A stretch of DNA of 64,000 bases from contig NZ_JARUBO010000005.1 in NCBI RefSeq assembly GCF_029626235.1, positions 6,172,001 to 6,236,000 of the forward strand. Direction: 5' to 3'. Below, one piece after another: positions 51,429 through 60,872 of the stretch; within the stretch, counting starts at the first letter, position 1; each line of letters starts with the position of its first letter. Both the position numbers and the translations under genes were made by a program. The stretch is from Micromonospora sp. WMMD1120 (GTDB lineage: Bacteria > Actinomycetota > Actinomycetes > Mycobacteriales > Micromonosporaceae). The notes beneath the pieces are model-generated. The model had not been told where the DNA came from. It searched no databases and saw only the letters and a list, made by a program, of their open reading frames with translations.

Positions 51429-53804
51429 TCACAGTTCCCGCACTTCGACCGCGCCGGTAAAAACCTTCGCCGGCGCCGGCTGGCCCCCGTCGACAGTGAT
51501 GACGAAGGTGCCGGCATGGGTGCGGTCGGTGACCGAGAGGCCCACGTACACCTCGATCTGCCCGGCCTCCACCGCGTAGCGCATGCTCCGGTCGTAGAAG
51601 CCGAGCTGACCCGTGGGCAGGTCGAAACGCACCGCCACCCGCTGGCCGGCGGCGGCCGCGACGCGGGCGAAGGCCTTCAGCTCCAGCACCGGTCGGGTGA
51701 CGGTCGCCTGTGGATCGCGGATGTAGAGCTGGACGACCTCCTCCCCCGCGCGTTCTCCACGGTTGCTGACGGTGACCTCGACCCGGACGCTGTCGCCGGC
51801 CCGGACCTCGGGAGCCGCCACAGTGGCCTCGTCGACGGTGAACGGCGAGTAGCCCAGGCCGTGGCCGAACACGTACCGCGGGCTGACCGGCGAGTCGACG
51901 TAGTCACCGTGCCAGTGCGACCGGCCGCCGGACACCTTGTGGCCGTAGAAGACCGGGATCTGGCCCACGCCACGGGGGTAGGAGATCGGCAGCTTCCCGC
52001 TCGGGTTCACCTCGCCGAGGAGGACCTCGGCGATCGCCCGCGCACCGGTCTCCCCCGGCAACCAGGCCATCAGCACGGCGGCGCACCTCTCGTGCAGGAA
52101 GTCGCTGCCGACCGGCCGACCGGCGACCAGCACCGCCACCACCGGCGTGCCGGTGCCGACGACCGCCCGGACCAGCTCCTCCTGCGCGCCGGGGAGGTCC
52201 AGGCTGGACCGGTCGCGGGACTCGCCGGTGGTCGCGTCGGGGGTGAGCCCCGAACGGTCCCCCACCACCAGCACCGCGACGTCGGCCGCCGCGGCCGCCG
52301 CGACGGCCGCGGCGAACCCGTCGGTCGACGGATCGACGACGTCGCAGCCGCGCTCGTAGCGCAGCCGGTCACCCAGCCGGGTGGCGAGTTCGTCGCGTAC
52401 GGTGGCGATCCCGTCGGTGCTCTGGTCGATTTCCAGATCGTCCGGGATCGTCATCATCTCGCCGAGCAGGCCCCGGCGCTCGCGCGCCGCGACCAGCGCC
52501 TCGATGTGGGCCGCGAACGAGTAGTCACCGAGCAGGTTGCGGGCGTCGTCGGCGTTCGGCCCGATGAGGGCGACCCGTGCGGCGTCCGCCACCAGCGGCA
52601 GCACGCCGTCGTTCTTGAGCAGGACGAGGCTGCGCCGGGCGATCTCGAGCGCCACGCCCCGGTGCCGCTCGGTGTTCGCCGTCGAGACGGCCGCGTCCTC
52701 GTCGACGTACGGGTTCTCGAAGAGCCCGAGCTCGAACTTGTGCCGCAGCACCCGCGCGACCGCGTCGTCGAGCAGCGCCTCGTCGACCTCACCGGCGTCC
52801 AGGGCACGGCTGAGCGCGTCCGCGTACGCGTCCGTCGCGGGCAGCTCGACGTCGACGCCCGCGGCGAGCGCCAGCCTCGCCGCCTGCTGCTGGTCCGGCG
52901 CGAAGTGGTGGTAGGCGTGCAGGTCGTTGACGGCGAAGTAGTCGGACACCACGCTGCCCGTGAAGCCCCACCGCGTGCGCAGGAGGTCGACGAGAAGCTC
53001 CTGGTTGGCGTGGCACGGGACGCCGTCCAGCTCGTGGTAGCCGGCCATCACCGACTGCAGTCCGCCCTCGCGGATCGCCGCCTCGAACGGATACAGGTAC
53101 ACCTCGCGCAGCAGCCGTGGTGGCAGCTGGGCCGGCGCCCAGTTCAGACCGCCCTCGGACGCGCCGTAGCCGACAAAGTGCTTCGCCGTCGCGAGCACGC
53201 CGTCGGCGCGGTCGACGCCCTGCAAACCCCGGACGAAGGCCACCCCCATCCGGCTCACCAGGTACGGATCCTCGCCGTAGGTCTCCTCGGTCCGGCCCCA
53301 ACGCGGATCACGGACCACGTCCAGCACGGGCGAGAGCCCCTGATGGCTGCCCATGGCACGCATCTGGCCGCGCACGGCGTCCGCGAGCTGCCGGTTGAGG
53401 TCGGGCGCCCAGGTGCTCGCGACGCCGATCGCCTGCGGGAAGGCGGTCGCCTCGCGCGCCATCACCCCCGAGCAGACCTCCTCGTGCACGATCGCCGGGA
53501 TGCCCAGCCGGGTCTCGGTCACCAGGAACCGCTGGATCGCGTTGGTCACCCGCGCCACCTGCGCCGCCCTGAGGCTGGTCGCCCCGGCGACCCGGGTCAC
53601 GTGCCCCAGGCCCTGTCCGAGGATCGGCCGGGCCCGCTGCACCGCGAACCGACCGTTCTCCAGGAGGCTGAACGCCCAGGTGCTGCCCAGTTGCGCGAGC
53701 TTCTCCGCGCGGGTCATCCGGGCCAGCAGATCCGCCACCCGGGCGTTGACCGGCAGGGCCGCGTCGGCGTAGGTCCCCTCGGTCCGAGCCTCGACAGTGG
53801 TCAC
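51429..53804 (-). CDS. Glycoside hydrolase family 3 enzyme (beta-xylosidase/beta-glucosidase type)
   Basis: 791 residues from a GTG with GAGG at 8 nt. The N-terminal barrel has R-L-G-I-P-A-I-V-H-E-E, R-D-P-R-W-G-R-T-E-E-T-Y-G-E-D-P-Y and K-H-F-V-G-Y-G; nucleophile Asp288 in G-S-V-V-S-D-Y. The second domain (about 390-620) has L-L-K-N-D-G-V-L-P-L and the last 110 residues a fibronectin III-like domain (G-E-E-V-V-Q-L-Y-I-R-D). No signal peptide, so it likely acts in the cytosol on imported oligosaccharides. The pentose context suggests xylosidase or arabinosidase activity; GH3 specificity cannot be settled from sequence. Divergent from GH51. Confidence 0.92.
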   Translation of the reverse strand: MTTVEARTEGTYADAALPVNARVADLLARMTRAEKLAQLGSTWAFSLLENGRFAVQRARPILGQGLGHVTRVAGATSLRAAQVARVTNAIQRFLVTETRLGIPAIVHEEVCSGVMAREATAFPQAIGVASTWAPDLNRQLADAVRGQMRAMGSHQGLSPVLDVVRDPRWGRTEETYGEDPYLVSRMGVAFVRGLQGVDRADGVLATAKHFVGYGASEGGLNWAPAQLPPRLLREVYLYPFEAAIREGGLQSVMAGYHELDGVPCHANQELLVDLLRTRWGFTGSVVSDYFAVNDLHAYHHFAPDQQQAARLALAAGVDVELPATDAYADALSRALDAGEVDEALLDDAVARVLRHKFELGLFENPYVDEDAAVSTANTERHRGVALEIARRSLVLLKNDGVLPLVADAARVALIGPNADDARNLLGDYSFAAHIEALVAARERRGLLGEMMTIPDDLEIDQSTDGIATVRDELATRLGDRLRYERGCDVVDPSTDGFAAAVAAAAAADVAVLVVGDRSGLTPDATTGESRDRSSLDLPGAQEELVRAVVGTGTPVVAVLVAGRPVGSDFLHERCAAVLMAWLPGETGARAIAEVLLGEVNPSGKLPISYPRGVGQIPVFYGHKVSGGRSHWHGDYVDSPVSPRYVFGHGLGYSPFTVDEATVAAPEVRAGDSVRVEVTVSNRGERAGEEVVQLYIRDPQATVTRPVLELKAFARVAAAAGQRVAVRFDLPTGQLGFYDRSMRYAVEAGQIEVYVGLSVTDRTHAGTFVITVDGGQPAPAKVFTGAVEVREL

Positions 53805-54266
53805 CCAGTCACCTCACATCCAGATCGGTCAGGGCGTCTCCGGCGGCTGTCGGGCCACGCCGTCGAGCGGCGTGGAGGCGACGCCGCGGAGGCGCGCCCC
53901 GGCGGGCAGGACACCCGGTTTCACCAGGGCCGGCGTGCGGCAAGGCCGTCGGCGGGAACATTGATCACGGGCATCGAGTCCCCTACCGTAAACGTAATCG
54001 GTAACGTTTACATAGATCGACAACGTAGGGGATGATCACCACGTTGTCCAGAGCTCGTACCGAGCCACCGCCCCTCGGTTCCGGCACCGCGACGGAGATC
54101 TCGCCGCCGGGACCTCGCACGAAGGGACCCCCACCCTGAACACGCACCGCACCACAGCGACGCAGCCCCACGCCGGCTGCGCGAGCCCACTCCCCCACCA
54201 CCCCGGGCTGTCCGCCCGCCCGCAGCACCCGGCCGGGGCCGGTTCGGCCACGAACGGAGGCCGGTC
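53805..54266. promoter_or_regulatory. Divergent GH3/GH51 control region with LacI operator
   Basis: 462 nt without a gene. GTAAACGT (53988-53995) is inverted at 54004-54011, forming an operator-like site; the overlapping 18-mer 53995-54012 nearly matches the motif in front of the LacI gene. An outer inverted repeat TCCCCTAC / GTAGGGGA flanks it (about 53979-54033). The GH51 ribosome-binding site GGAGG is at 54255-54259. I see no further structure in 53805-53975 or 54040-54250. Confidence 0.62.
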
Positions 54267-55790
54267 GTGAACACCGCCCGCCTGCACCTGGACCCCCGGC
54301 GACGGGTGGCACCGGTGTCCCGCCGACTCTTCGGCTCGTTCGTGGAGCACCTGGGCCGCTGCGTCTACACCGGAATCTACGAACCCGGGCACCCGACGGC
54401 CGGCCCGGACGGCTTCCGGGGCGACGTCCTCGAGCTCGTCCGCGAGCTGGGCGTCACCACGGTCCGCTACCCGGGCGGCAACTTCGTCTCGTCCTACCGC
54501 TGGGAGGACGGCGTCGGTCCGGTCGACGAGCGGCCGGCACGGCTCGACCTCGCCTGGCACAGCCTGGAGCCCAACACGTTCGGGCTCGACGAGTTCATGC
54601 GCTGGGTCGGCAGGGCGGGCGTCGACCCGATCATGGCGGTCAACCTCGGCACCCGGGGCACCGCCGAGGCCATCGACCTGCTGGAGTACGCCAACCACCG
54701 GGCGGGCAGCCAGCTCGCCGACCGCCGCCGCGCCAACGGCGCCACCGATCCGTACGGGATCAAGCTGTGGTGCCTGGGCAACGAGATGGACGGCCCGTGG
54801 CAGGTCGGCGCGCGCAGCGCCACCGAGTACGGGCGTCTCGCGTCGCAGACGGCGAAGGCGATGCGCCGCTTCGATCCGGATCTGGAGCTGGTCGCCTGCG
54901 GCTCCTCGCACCTCGGCATGCCGACCTTCGGCAGCTGGGAGCGGGACGTGCTGACCGAGGCGTACGACGACGTCGACCTGATCTCGCTGCACGCGTACTA
55001 CCAGCCGGTCGACGACGACCTGGCCAGCTTCCTCGCCTCCGCCGAGGACATGGACCGCTACATCGACGCGGTGACCGCCATCGCCGACTCCGTCGGCGCG
55101 ATCCGCCGATCCACCAAGAAGATCATGATCGCGTTCGACGAGTGGAACGTCTGGTACCTGTCCGCCGCCCCGTCCACGCCGCCGAGCGGCGAGGACTGGC
55201 CGGTCGCCCCGCCGCTGCTGGAGGACCACTACAGCGTGGCCGACGCCGTCGTGGTCGGCGGGCTGCTCATCAGCCTGCTCCGACACAGCGACCGGGTGAC
55301 GGCGGCCTGCCAGGCCCAGCTGGTCAACGTCATCGCGCCGATCATGACCGAGCCGGGCGGGCCGGCCTGGCGGCAGACCATCTTCCACCCGTTCGCCCGC
55401 ACGGCCCGGCACGCCCAGGGAGCGGTGCTCGACGTGCTCCGCCAGGGCAGCACGACGACCACCGACCGCTACGGTGAGGTCGATGCCGTCGACGCGGTGT
55501 CCACCTGGGACGAGAGCACCGGCGAGATGACCGTTTTCCTGGTCAACCGCGTGCTCGACACGCCGGCCGAGGTGACCGTCGATCTCAGCGGCGCCCGGGT
55601 CACCGAGATCATCGAGTGTGTCACCATCGGCGGCGCCGACCTGGACGCGAAGAACACCGCCGACGGCCCGGACCACGCCGAGCCCCGCCCCAACGACACG
55701 GCACGGGGCGGCGACGCCAGCGTCCGGGTGACCCTCCCGCAGGCGTCCTGGACCATGCTGCGGCTGCGGGCCGAGGCGACGGCCGGGTGA
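54267..55790 (+). CDS. abfA: Alpha-L-arabinofuranosidase, glycoside hydrolase family 51
   Basis: 507 residues from a GTG with GGAGG at 7 nt. Opening G-S-F-V-E-H-L-G-R-C-V-Y-T-G-I-Y and Y-P-G-G-N-F-V-S-S-Y are family hallmarks. Acid/base Glu173 in W-C-L-G-N-E-M-D-G; nucleophile Glu292 in A-F-D-E-W-N-V-W-Y. A C-terminal beta-sandwich follows. No signal peptide: an intracellular enzyme that removes arabinose from imported arabino-oligosaccharides. Divergent from GH3 with a LacI-type site between. Length is typical for the family. Confidence 0.95.
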   Translation: MNTARLHLDPRRRVAPVSRRLFGSFVEHLGRCVYTGIYEPGHPTAGPDGFRGDVLELVRELGVTTVRYPGGNFVSSYRWEDGVGPVDERPARLDLAWHSLEPNTFGLDEFMRWVGRAGVDPIMAVNLGTRGTAEAIDLLEYANHRAGSQLADRRRANGATDPYGIKLWCLGNEMDGPWQVGARSATEYGRLASQTAKAMRRFDPDLELVACGSSHLGMPTFGSWERDVLTEAYDDVDLISLHAYYQPVDDDLASFLASAEDMDRYIDAVTAIADSVGAIRRSTKKIMIAFDEWNVWYLSAAPSTPPSGEDWPVAPPLLEDHYSVADAVVVGGLLISLLRHSDRVTAACQAQLVNVIAPIMTEPGGPAWRQTIFHPFARTARHAQGAVLDVLRQGSTTTTDRYGEVDAVDAVSTWDESTGEMTVFLVNRVLDTPAEVTVDLSGARVTEIIECVTIGGADLDAKNTADGPDHAEPRPNDTARGGDASVRVTLPQASWTMLRLRAEATAG

Positions 55791-55808
55791 ACCGCTGACG
55801 CGGCGGCG

Positions 55809-55854
55809 CCCCGGCCGCCCGTCCCCGGCGGTGACCAGGGACGGGCGGCCGGGG
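55809..55854 (+). terminator. Terminator of the GH51 gene
   Basis: A perfect 17-bp arm (55809-55825) is inverted at 55838-55854 around a 12-nt loop, 18 nt after the GH51 stop codon. Confidence 0.85.
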
Positions 55855-56048
55855 TCGCGACGTCGTCGCTACCGGACGTCCACCGGGACGCTCTGGGACG
55901 CGTTGAAGAGCGCGTCACCCCGCGCTCACCGCGTTCCTGCCGAAACAGGACCATGAATTGCGTTCGCCGGTCAAGAAGACGAGCGACGCCATTCCGAAAA
56001 AGCGTTTCTCCACCGACTACGGGCACCATTCATCGGCACCAGCCCGGC
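55855..56048. other. Non-coding stretch between two convergent transcription units
   Basis: About 190 nt between the GH51 terminator and the hairpin that follows the ALDH operon. Less GC-rich than its surroundings near 55950-56040. No gene, repeat or promoter recognised. Confidence 0.35.
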
Positions 56049-56096
56049 TGGCGCGCGAATTCGCTTGGGGTCAGGTTTCGAGGAATTCGCGCGCCA
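56049..56096 (-). terminator. Terminator of the pentonate operon
   Basis: TGGCGCGCGAATTC (56049-56062) is exactly inverted at 56083-56096 with a 20-nt loop, 37 nt beyond the ALDH stop on the minus strand. Confidence 0.75.
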
Positions 56097-56132
56097 GTCG
56101 AAGGGGCACGTCGCGAGGGTGTGGCGGAATGG

Positions 56133-57650
56133 TCACGTCGTCACCGGCTGCAACCTCCCGTCGATCCGGCGCGGAATGGCGGTGTACTCGTCGCGTAGCT
56201 CCTCGGGGAGCAGCCAGGCCGGCGCGTCCTGCCACGCGAGCGGACGGAGGAAACGCCGGATCGACGTGGCGCCCACCGACGTGTGCACGGCGTTCGTCGA
56301 CGGCCAGGGCCCACCGTGGTGCTGGGCCCACGACACGCGCACCCCGGTGGGATAGCCGTCGAAGACGATGCGGCCGGCACGCGCGGCGAACCCGTCGACC
56401 AGACGGCGCACGGCGTCGGCGTCGTCGGCCGGACCGAGGTGCAGCGAGCCGGTCAACGAGGGCGGGACGGTGGCCAGCGCCACGTCGAGATCGGCGACGT
56501 CGTCGTAGCGCACGACCACCATCAGCGGGCCGAAGCACTCGTCGGCGATCTCGGCGGTCAGGCCCGCCAGGTCGACCTCCAGGAGGGTCGGCGCGACGGA
56601 GAAGCCGTCGCCCGCCGCCACCTCGGGGCGCGCCGACACGCGCGCGCCGGCCCGCTCGAACTCCGCGGCCCGCTGCTGGTACCCGTCGCGGATGCGCTCG
56701 TTGAGCAGGACCGCGCCACCCGTGCCGGCGACCCTGCCCCGCAGCGCGTCCAGCAGCCGGTCACCGCACGAGCCGGCCGGGACGAACGCCAGGCCGGGCT
56801 TGGTGCAGAGTTGCCCGCCCGAGTTCGTGAAGGAGCCGAACAGCCCCTCGGCGATCTGGTCCGCCCGGTCCTCGGCCGCGCCGGGCAGGATGACGATCGG
56901 GTTCACGCTGCTCAGTTCGGCGTACAGGGGAATGGGGTCGGGCCGCTCGTCGATGGCCGCCTGGATGGCGCGGGCGGCGTTGACGGAACCGGTCAGGGCG
57001 ACCGCGCGGATCGCCGGGTGCCGCACCAGCGAACGGCCGGCCTGTTCCCCGTACACGGCCGTGATCACGCCCTGCGGCCCGCCGTGGTCGCGGACGGCCG
57101 CGGCGATCGCCTCGGCGGAGGCGTGCGACGTCAGCGGGTGCGACGGGTGCGCCTTCAGGACCGCCGGACACCCGGCGGCGAGCGCGGCGGCGGTGTCGCC
57201 GCCTGCGACCGAGAAGGCGAACGGGAAGTTGCTGGCCCCGAAGACCGCCACCGGCCCCAGGGGTACGAGCATCCGGCGCAGGTCCGGGCCACGTCCGAGC
57301 GGTGTGTCGGCGGCGTGGTCGATCGCCGCCTCGACGTACCCGCCGTCGCGCAGCACCTCGCCGAACATCCGGAACTGCACGGCGGAGCGGGTGAGTTCGC
57401 CCTCGAGCCGCGCGCGGCTCAGCCCGGTCTCCGCCTCGGCGGTGGCGACCAGGTCCACCCGCCGCGACTCCAGCGCCGCGGCGATCGCGTCCAGCAGCTC
57501 CGCCCTGCCGAGTCTGCCCAGGTCGGACAACCACCGCGCCGCCCCGGACGCCTCGGCGACGATCGCCTCCAGCCGCGACTCGTCGGTCTCGGTGAGTTCC
57601 GTCGGGCGGCGACGCCCGTCGCGCGGGTCCACAGTGCTGACCACGTTCAC
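56133..57650 (-). CDS. 2-oxoglutarate-semialdehyde (2,5-dioxopentanoate) dehydrogenase
   Basis: 505 residues from a GTG overlapping the previous stop (GTGA). Aldehyde dehydrogenase features: G-P-V-A-V-F-G-A-S-N-F-P-F-A-F, L-T-G-S-V-N-A-A-R-A-I, E-L-S-S-V-N-P-I-V-I-L-P, catalytic Cys282 in S-G-G-Q-L-C-T-K-P-G. The combination of F-G-A-S-N-F-P-F-A-F-S-V-A-G-G-D-T-A-A-A-L and H-H-G-G-P-W-P-S-T is typical of the 2-oxoglutarate-semialdehyde branch. It performs the last step of the oxidative pentose and uronate routes, giving 2-oxoglutarate and NAD(P)H. Last gene of the operon, behind two dehydratases. Confidence 0.93.
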   Translation of the reverse strand: MNVVSTVDPRDGRRRPTELTETDESRLEAIVAEASGAARWLSDLGRLGRAELLDAIAAALESRRVDLVATAEAETGLSRARLEGELTRSAVQFRMFGEVLRDGGYVEAAIDHAADTPLGRGPDLRRMLVPLGPVAVFGASNFPFAFSVAGGDTAAALAAGCPAVLKAHPSHPLTSHASAEAIAAAVRDHGGPQGVITAVYGEQAGRSLVRHPAIRAVALTGSVNAARAIQAAIDERPDPIPLYAELSSVNPIVILPGAAEDRADQIAEGLFGSFTNSGGQLCTKPGLAFVPAGSCGDRLLDALRGRVAGTGGAVLLNERIRDGYQQRAAEFERAGARVSARPEVAAGDGFSVAPTLLEVDLAGLTAEIADECFGPLMVVVRYDDVADLDVALATVPPSLTGSLHLGPADDADAVRRLVDGFAARAGRIVFDGYPTGVRVSWAQHHGGPWPSTNAVHTSVGATSIRRFLRPLAWQDAPAWLLPEELRDEYTAIPRRIDGRLQPVTT

Positions 57651-58855
57651 AGCAGTCCTCTCCTTACCAGATTGCCCATGAGATCGCGGACGCCGAAGTG
57701 CCAGGGCTCGCACTCCTCCGCGTGCCGGACCCGGTTGACCAGGGTGCCGAGCGCCGGGCAGCTGATCCGTACCACGTCGTCGACCTTGTGGGTGAAGCCC
57801 TCGCCGGGGCGGTCCCGGTCCTGGATCGGCGCGAACATCGTGCCGAGCATCAGGGCCGCCCCGTCGGGATAGTGGTGGTGCGGGCCGATCAACTGCCGCA
57901 CCAGGTCCTCGGGGTCGCGCGACATCCGGGTCATCTCCGAGACCGCGTCCAGGTCGAACCCGTCGGTGCCGCGCACCTCCAGGCTGACCTCCAGTTGGCG
58001 GACCTGGTCCATGCCGAACCGGTCGTCGAAGAGCCGGATCAGCGGGCCGAGGGCGCAGGAGGCGTTGTTGTCCTTCGCCAACGGGAGCAGCAGCGCGGAG
58101 CGGCCCTCGATGTCCCGCAGGTTCACGTCGTTGCCGAGGGTGGCGCCGACGATCCGTCCGGTGGACTGGACGATGAGCGTCACCTCGGGCTCGGGGTTGT
58201 TCCAGGTCGACGCGGCGAGCACGCCGACCGGGACGGCGGTGCCGACGGCGGAGAGGATCTGCCCCTTGGTGAAGATCTCCGCGTCCGGGCCGATGCCCAC
58301 CTCCAGGTACTGACTCCACATGCCCTCGGCGACCAGCAGGCGCTTGAGCCGGTCCGCCTCCTCCGAGCCCGCTTCCAGGTGATGCAGGTCGACACCGACG
58401 TCGGCGAGCATGCGGTGCCGGATGTCCGCCGCGAGGGCCAGATCACCACGGGCCCGCTCCTCGATGACACGTTCGATCATCGAGGCCGGGAAGGTCACCC
58501 CGGCGGCCTTGAGCGCCTGCAGGTCCACCGGGGCGAGCAGCCAGGGCCGGTCGCGATCACGGTCGGCCGCGCCCGTGTTGGCCAGCAGCTCCGCGAAGTC
58601 ACCCACCGGCGTCCCGTCGAGGCCGGCCACCGTCGCGGCGGGATCGGGCAGCTCGCAGATGTCCCGTACGGTGGCGAACCGGTTACTGACGTCGACGACC
58701 TCGCCGGCGCGGACCACCACCGGCGAGGGTCCCCCGGCGACCGGGTCCCAGATCCGGCCGACGAGAACGCTGTCGGCGTCGTCCGGCAACGCCTCGGCGG
58801 CGGTGCCGACCCAGTCCGCGTCGGTGGCCACCCGGCGCGGCCGTGGCACCGTCAT
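57647..58855 (-). CDS. FAH-fold 2-keto-3-deoxy-pentonate dehydratase (probable)
   Basis: 402 residues with an ATG overlapping the previous stop (ATGA). The C-terminal two thirds has the fumarylacetoacetase fold: M-I-E-R-V-I-E-E-R, V-E-V-G-I-G-P-D-A-E-I-F-T-K, W-N-N-P-E-P-E-V-T-L-I-V (metal ligands), L-G-N-D-V-N-L-R-D-I-E-G-R-S-A-L-L-L. A related fold gives the archaeal 2-keto-3-deoxy-D-arabinonate dehydratase (KdaD). Sandwiched between a sugar-acid dehydratase and 2-oxoglutarate-semialdehyde dehydrogenase, it most likely removes water and forms the semialdehyde. The residue-level assignment to dehydratase rather than hydrolase is an inference from context. Confidence 0.82.
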   Translation of the reverse strand: MTVPRPRRVATDADWVGTAAEALPDDADSVLVGRIWDPVAGGPSPVVVRAGEVVDVSNRFATVRDICELPDPAATVAGLDGTPVGDFAELLANTGAADRDRDRPWLLAPVDLQALKAAGVTFPASMIERVIEERARGDLALAADIRHRMLADVGVDLHHLEAGSEEADRLKRLLVAEGMWSQYLEVGIGPDAEIFTKGQILSAVGTAVPVGVLAASTWNNPEPEVTLIVQSTGRIVGATLGNDVNLRDIEGRSALLLPLAKDNNASCALGPLIRLFDDRFGMDQVRQLEVSLEVRGTDGFDLDAVSEMTRMSRDPEDLVRQLIGPHHHYPDGAALMLGTMFAPIQDRDRPGEGFTHKVDDVVRISCPALGTLVNRVRHAEECEPWHFGVRDLMGNLVRRGLL

Positions 58856-60033
58856 GAGCCGCTTCCCAGGTTGAAGAAGGACCGCTCGTCGCGCGGACGG
58901 ATGTCGTACACGGCGTCGCGGAACATCCGCATCGGGTGCGGTGTGAACGGATGCCGCTCGATCGCGTCGAGGTCCAGTTCGATGCCGAGCCCGACGCCGG
59001 TAGGGACGAGGATGTCGCCCTCGTCGGTCAGCACCAACCGTTCGTTGGTGATCTCCGGACGCCACGGCACGTCGGTCGCCATGATCTCCAGGTAGCGGAA
59101 GTTCGGCAGCGTGGCCCCGAGCTGTAGCGTCGCGGCCGTGCTCAGTGGACCGCTCGGGTTGTGCGGCGCGAAGCCCACGTAGCTGGTCGCGGCGAGCGTC
59201 GAGATGAAGGCCAGCTCGGCGATCCCGCCGGCGTGCGTGACGTCGGGCTGGACGAAGTCGACAGCCTGGCGGGCCAGCGCCGGGGCGAAGCCCTGCCGGC
59301 CGAACCACCGCTCCCCGGCGGCGATCGGCACCGGTGACGCGCGGCGGATGTCGACCAGGGCGTCGAGGTTGTCCGGCGGGCAGGGCTCCTCGAACCACAC
59401 CGGATCGAACGGGGCGATCTCCTTGGCGACCTTGATCGCGTGCCGGACGTCGAAGCGGCCGTGCCCCTCAATGAACAGCTCCACATCGCGGCCCACAGCG
59501 CCCCGGACGGCGTCGATCTGCGCCAGCACGCGATCCAGTTGCGCGGTGGTGATGACCATGTCGTAGTTCTCGAACGGGTCCCACTTGAGCCCGCGGAAGC
59601 CGGACTCGACAGTCCGGCGCGCGGCGTCGGCGTAGTCCTGCGGCGTGACGGCGCCGGAGAACCACCCGTTCGCGTACGCCCGGACCCGGTCCCGGGTCGC
59701 GCCACCGAGCAGGCGGGACACCGGTACGCCGAGGTCACGCGCCGAGATGTCCCACAGCGCCATATCCAGCGCGCTCAGCGCGGTCATGATGACCGGGCCA
59801 CCCCGCCAGTACCAGTCCCGCGCGAGTTCGTAGACGATCTGCGAGATGCGGGTCGGGTCCAGGCCCACCACCGCCTCGGCCACCTCGGCGACGGCGCCCT
59901 GCACGGCGCGTTCCTTGCCCTCCAGGGTGGCCTCGCCGAGCCCGACGATCCCCTCGTCGGTGTGCACCCGCACGAGGACGAGGTTGGTGCGGTAGAAATC
60001 GACGACCAGCGTGTCGACGGAGACGATCTTCAT
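58852..60033 (-). CDS. Enolase-superfamily sugar-acid dehydratase (pentonate dehydratase, probable)
   Basis: 393 residues with an ATG 8 nt after the permease. Mandelate racemase/MLE subgroup: T-N-L-V-L-V-R-V-H-T-D-E-G-I-V-G-L-G-E-A, W-R-G-G-P-V-I, barrel residues in L-F-I-E-G-H-G-R-F-D (Glu, His), W-F-E-E-P-C, A-G-E-R-W-F, Q-P-D-V-T-H-A-G-G, A-P-H-N-P-S-G-P and Y-L-E-I-M. Homologous to DgoD but the first metal ligand is Glu rather than Asp. It would turn a pentonate (arabinonate or xylonate) into the 2-keto-3-deoxy acid used by the next enzyme. Exact stereochemistry unknown. Confidence 0.87.
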   Translation of the reverse strand: MKIVSVDTLVVDFYRTNLVLVRVHTDEGIVGLGEATLEGKERAVQGAVAEVAEAVVGLDPTRISQIVYELARDWYWRGGPVIMTALSALDMALWDISARDLGVPVSRLLGGATRDRVRAYANGWFSGAVTPQDYADAARRTVESGFRGLKWDPFENYDMVITTAQLDRVLAQIDAVRGAVGRDVELFIEGHGRFDVRHAIKVAKEIAPFDPVWFEEPCPPDNLDALVDIRRASPVPIAAGERWFGRQGFAPALARQAVDFVQPDVTHAGGIAELAFISTLAATSYVGFAPHNPSGPLSTAATLQLGATLPNFRYLEIMATDVPWRPEITNERLVLTDEGDILVPTGVGLGIELDLDAIERHPFTPHPMRMFRDAVYDIRPRDERSFFNLGSGS

Positions 60034-60041
60034 CTTTCGGC

Positions 60042-60872
60042 TCAACCCTTCACCGCGCCGGCGGTCATGCCGGAAACCACGTACTTCTGCACCATCAGGT
60101 AGAAGGCCACGGCGGGCAACGTGAACAGGAAGGCGACCGCCATCACCGTCTGGATCGGGGTGCCCAGCTCGCCGATGAAGTTCGCGATGCCGACCGAGGC
60201 CGGCTGCAACTCCGGGTTGAAGATGAACGTCACCGCGAACACGTACTCGTTCCAGGCGTGGAAGAAGGCGATGACCGCGGTGGCCGCGATCGACGGCGCG
60301 ATCAACGGGACGTTGATGCGGGTCAGCACGGTCCACGGCCGCCCGCCGTCGGCGCGGGCCGCCTCCTCCAACTCCTTCGGAATGCCGTCGATAGCGCCCT
60401 TGAGGATCAGCGCGACGATCGGCAGGACGAAGGCGGCGTTCACCAGGACCAGGCCGGCCAGCGAGTCGAGCAGCTCGAAGCGGCGGAACAGCGCGAACAG
60501 CGGCACGACCATCAGCGCCTCGGGGAGCATCTGCGTGAACAGCAGCACGACGGTCAGCACGGCCTTGCCCCGGAACGAGAACCGGGACAGCGCGTAGCCG
60601 AGCGGGATGCCCAACCCGACCGAGAGGACCATCGTGCCGACGGCGATGACCAGGCTGTTGAGCAACCAGCCGGCCGCCTTGCCCTCGGCCAGCGCGTCCA
60701 CGAACACCCCGAACTGGCTGAGGTCCGGGGTGAGCCGGGGCCGCTCGGCGAACAGGTCGCCGTTGCTGGACAGCGCGGTGACCAGCATCCAGTACAGCGG
60801 GAACACCGCCACGCCCAGCACGACGAGCACGGCGACGATCCGCGCGGTGAGACCCAACCGGAAGCGCCTCAT
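60042..60872 (-). CDS. Sugar ABC transporter permease (MalG/CUT1 type)
   Basis: 276 residues, six membrane segments. EAA loop E-L-E-E-A-A-R-A-D-G-G-R; C terminus V-Q-K-Y-V-V-S-G-M-T-A-G-A-V-K-G nearly identical in style to the permease at 12240-13055. ATG overlaps the stop of the partner permease (ATGA). Part of the importer for the pentonate operon. Confidence 0.93.
   Translation of the reverse strand: MRRFRLGLTARIVAVLVVLGVAVFPLYWMLVTALSSNGDLFAERPRLTPDLSQFGVFVDALAEGKAAGWLLNSLVIAVGTMVLSVGLGIPLGYALSRFSFRGKAVLTVVLLFTQMLPEALMVVPLFALFRRFELLDSLAGLVLVNAAFVLPIVALILKGAIDGIPKELEEAARADGGRPWTVLTRINVPLIAPSIAATAVIAFFHAWNEYVFAVTFIFNPELQPASVGIANFIGELGTPIQTVMAVAFLFTLPAVAFYLMVQKYVVSGMTAGAVKG

Noticed and set aside
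51516..54035. A long plus-strand open frame opposite the GH3 gene
   Set aside because: Same composition artefact; the GH3 reading on the minus strand has full family motifs and a ribosome-binding site.
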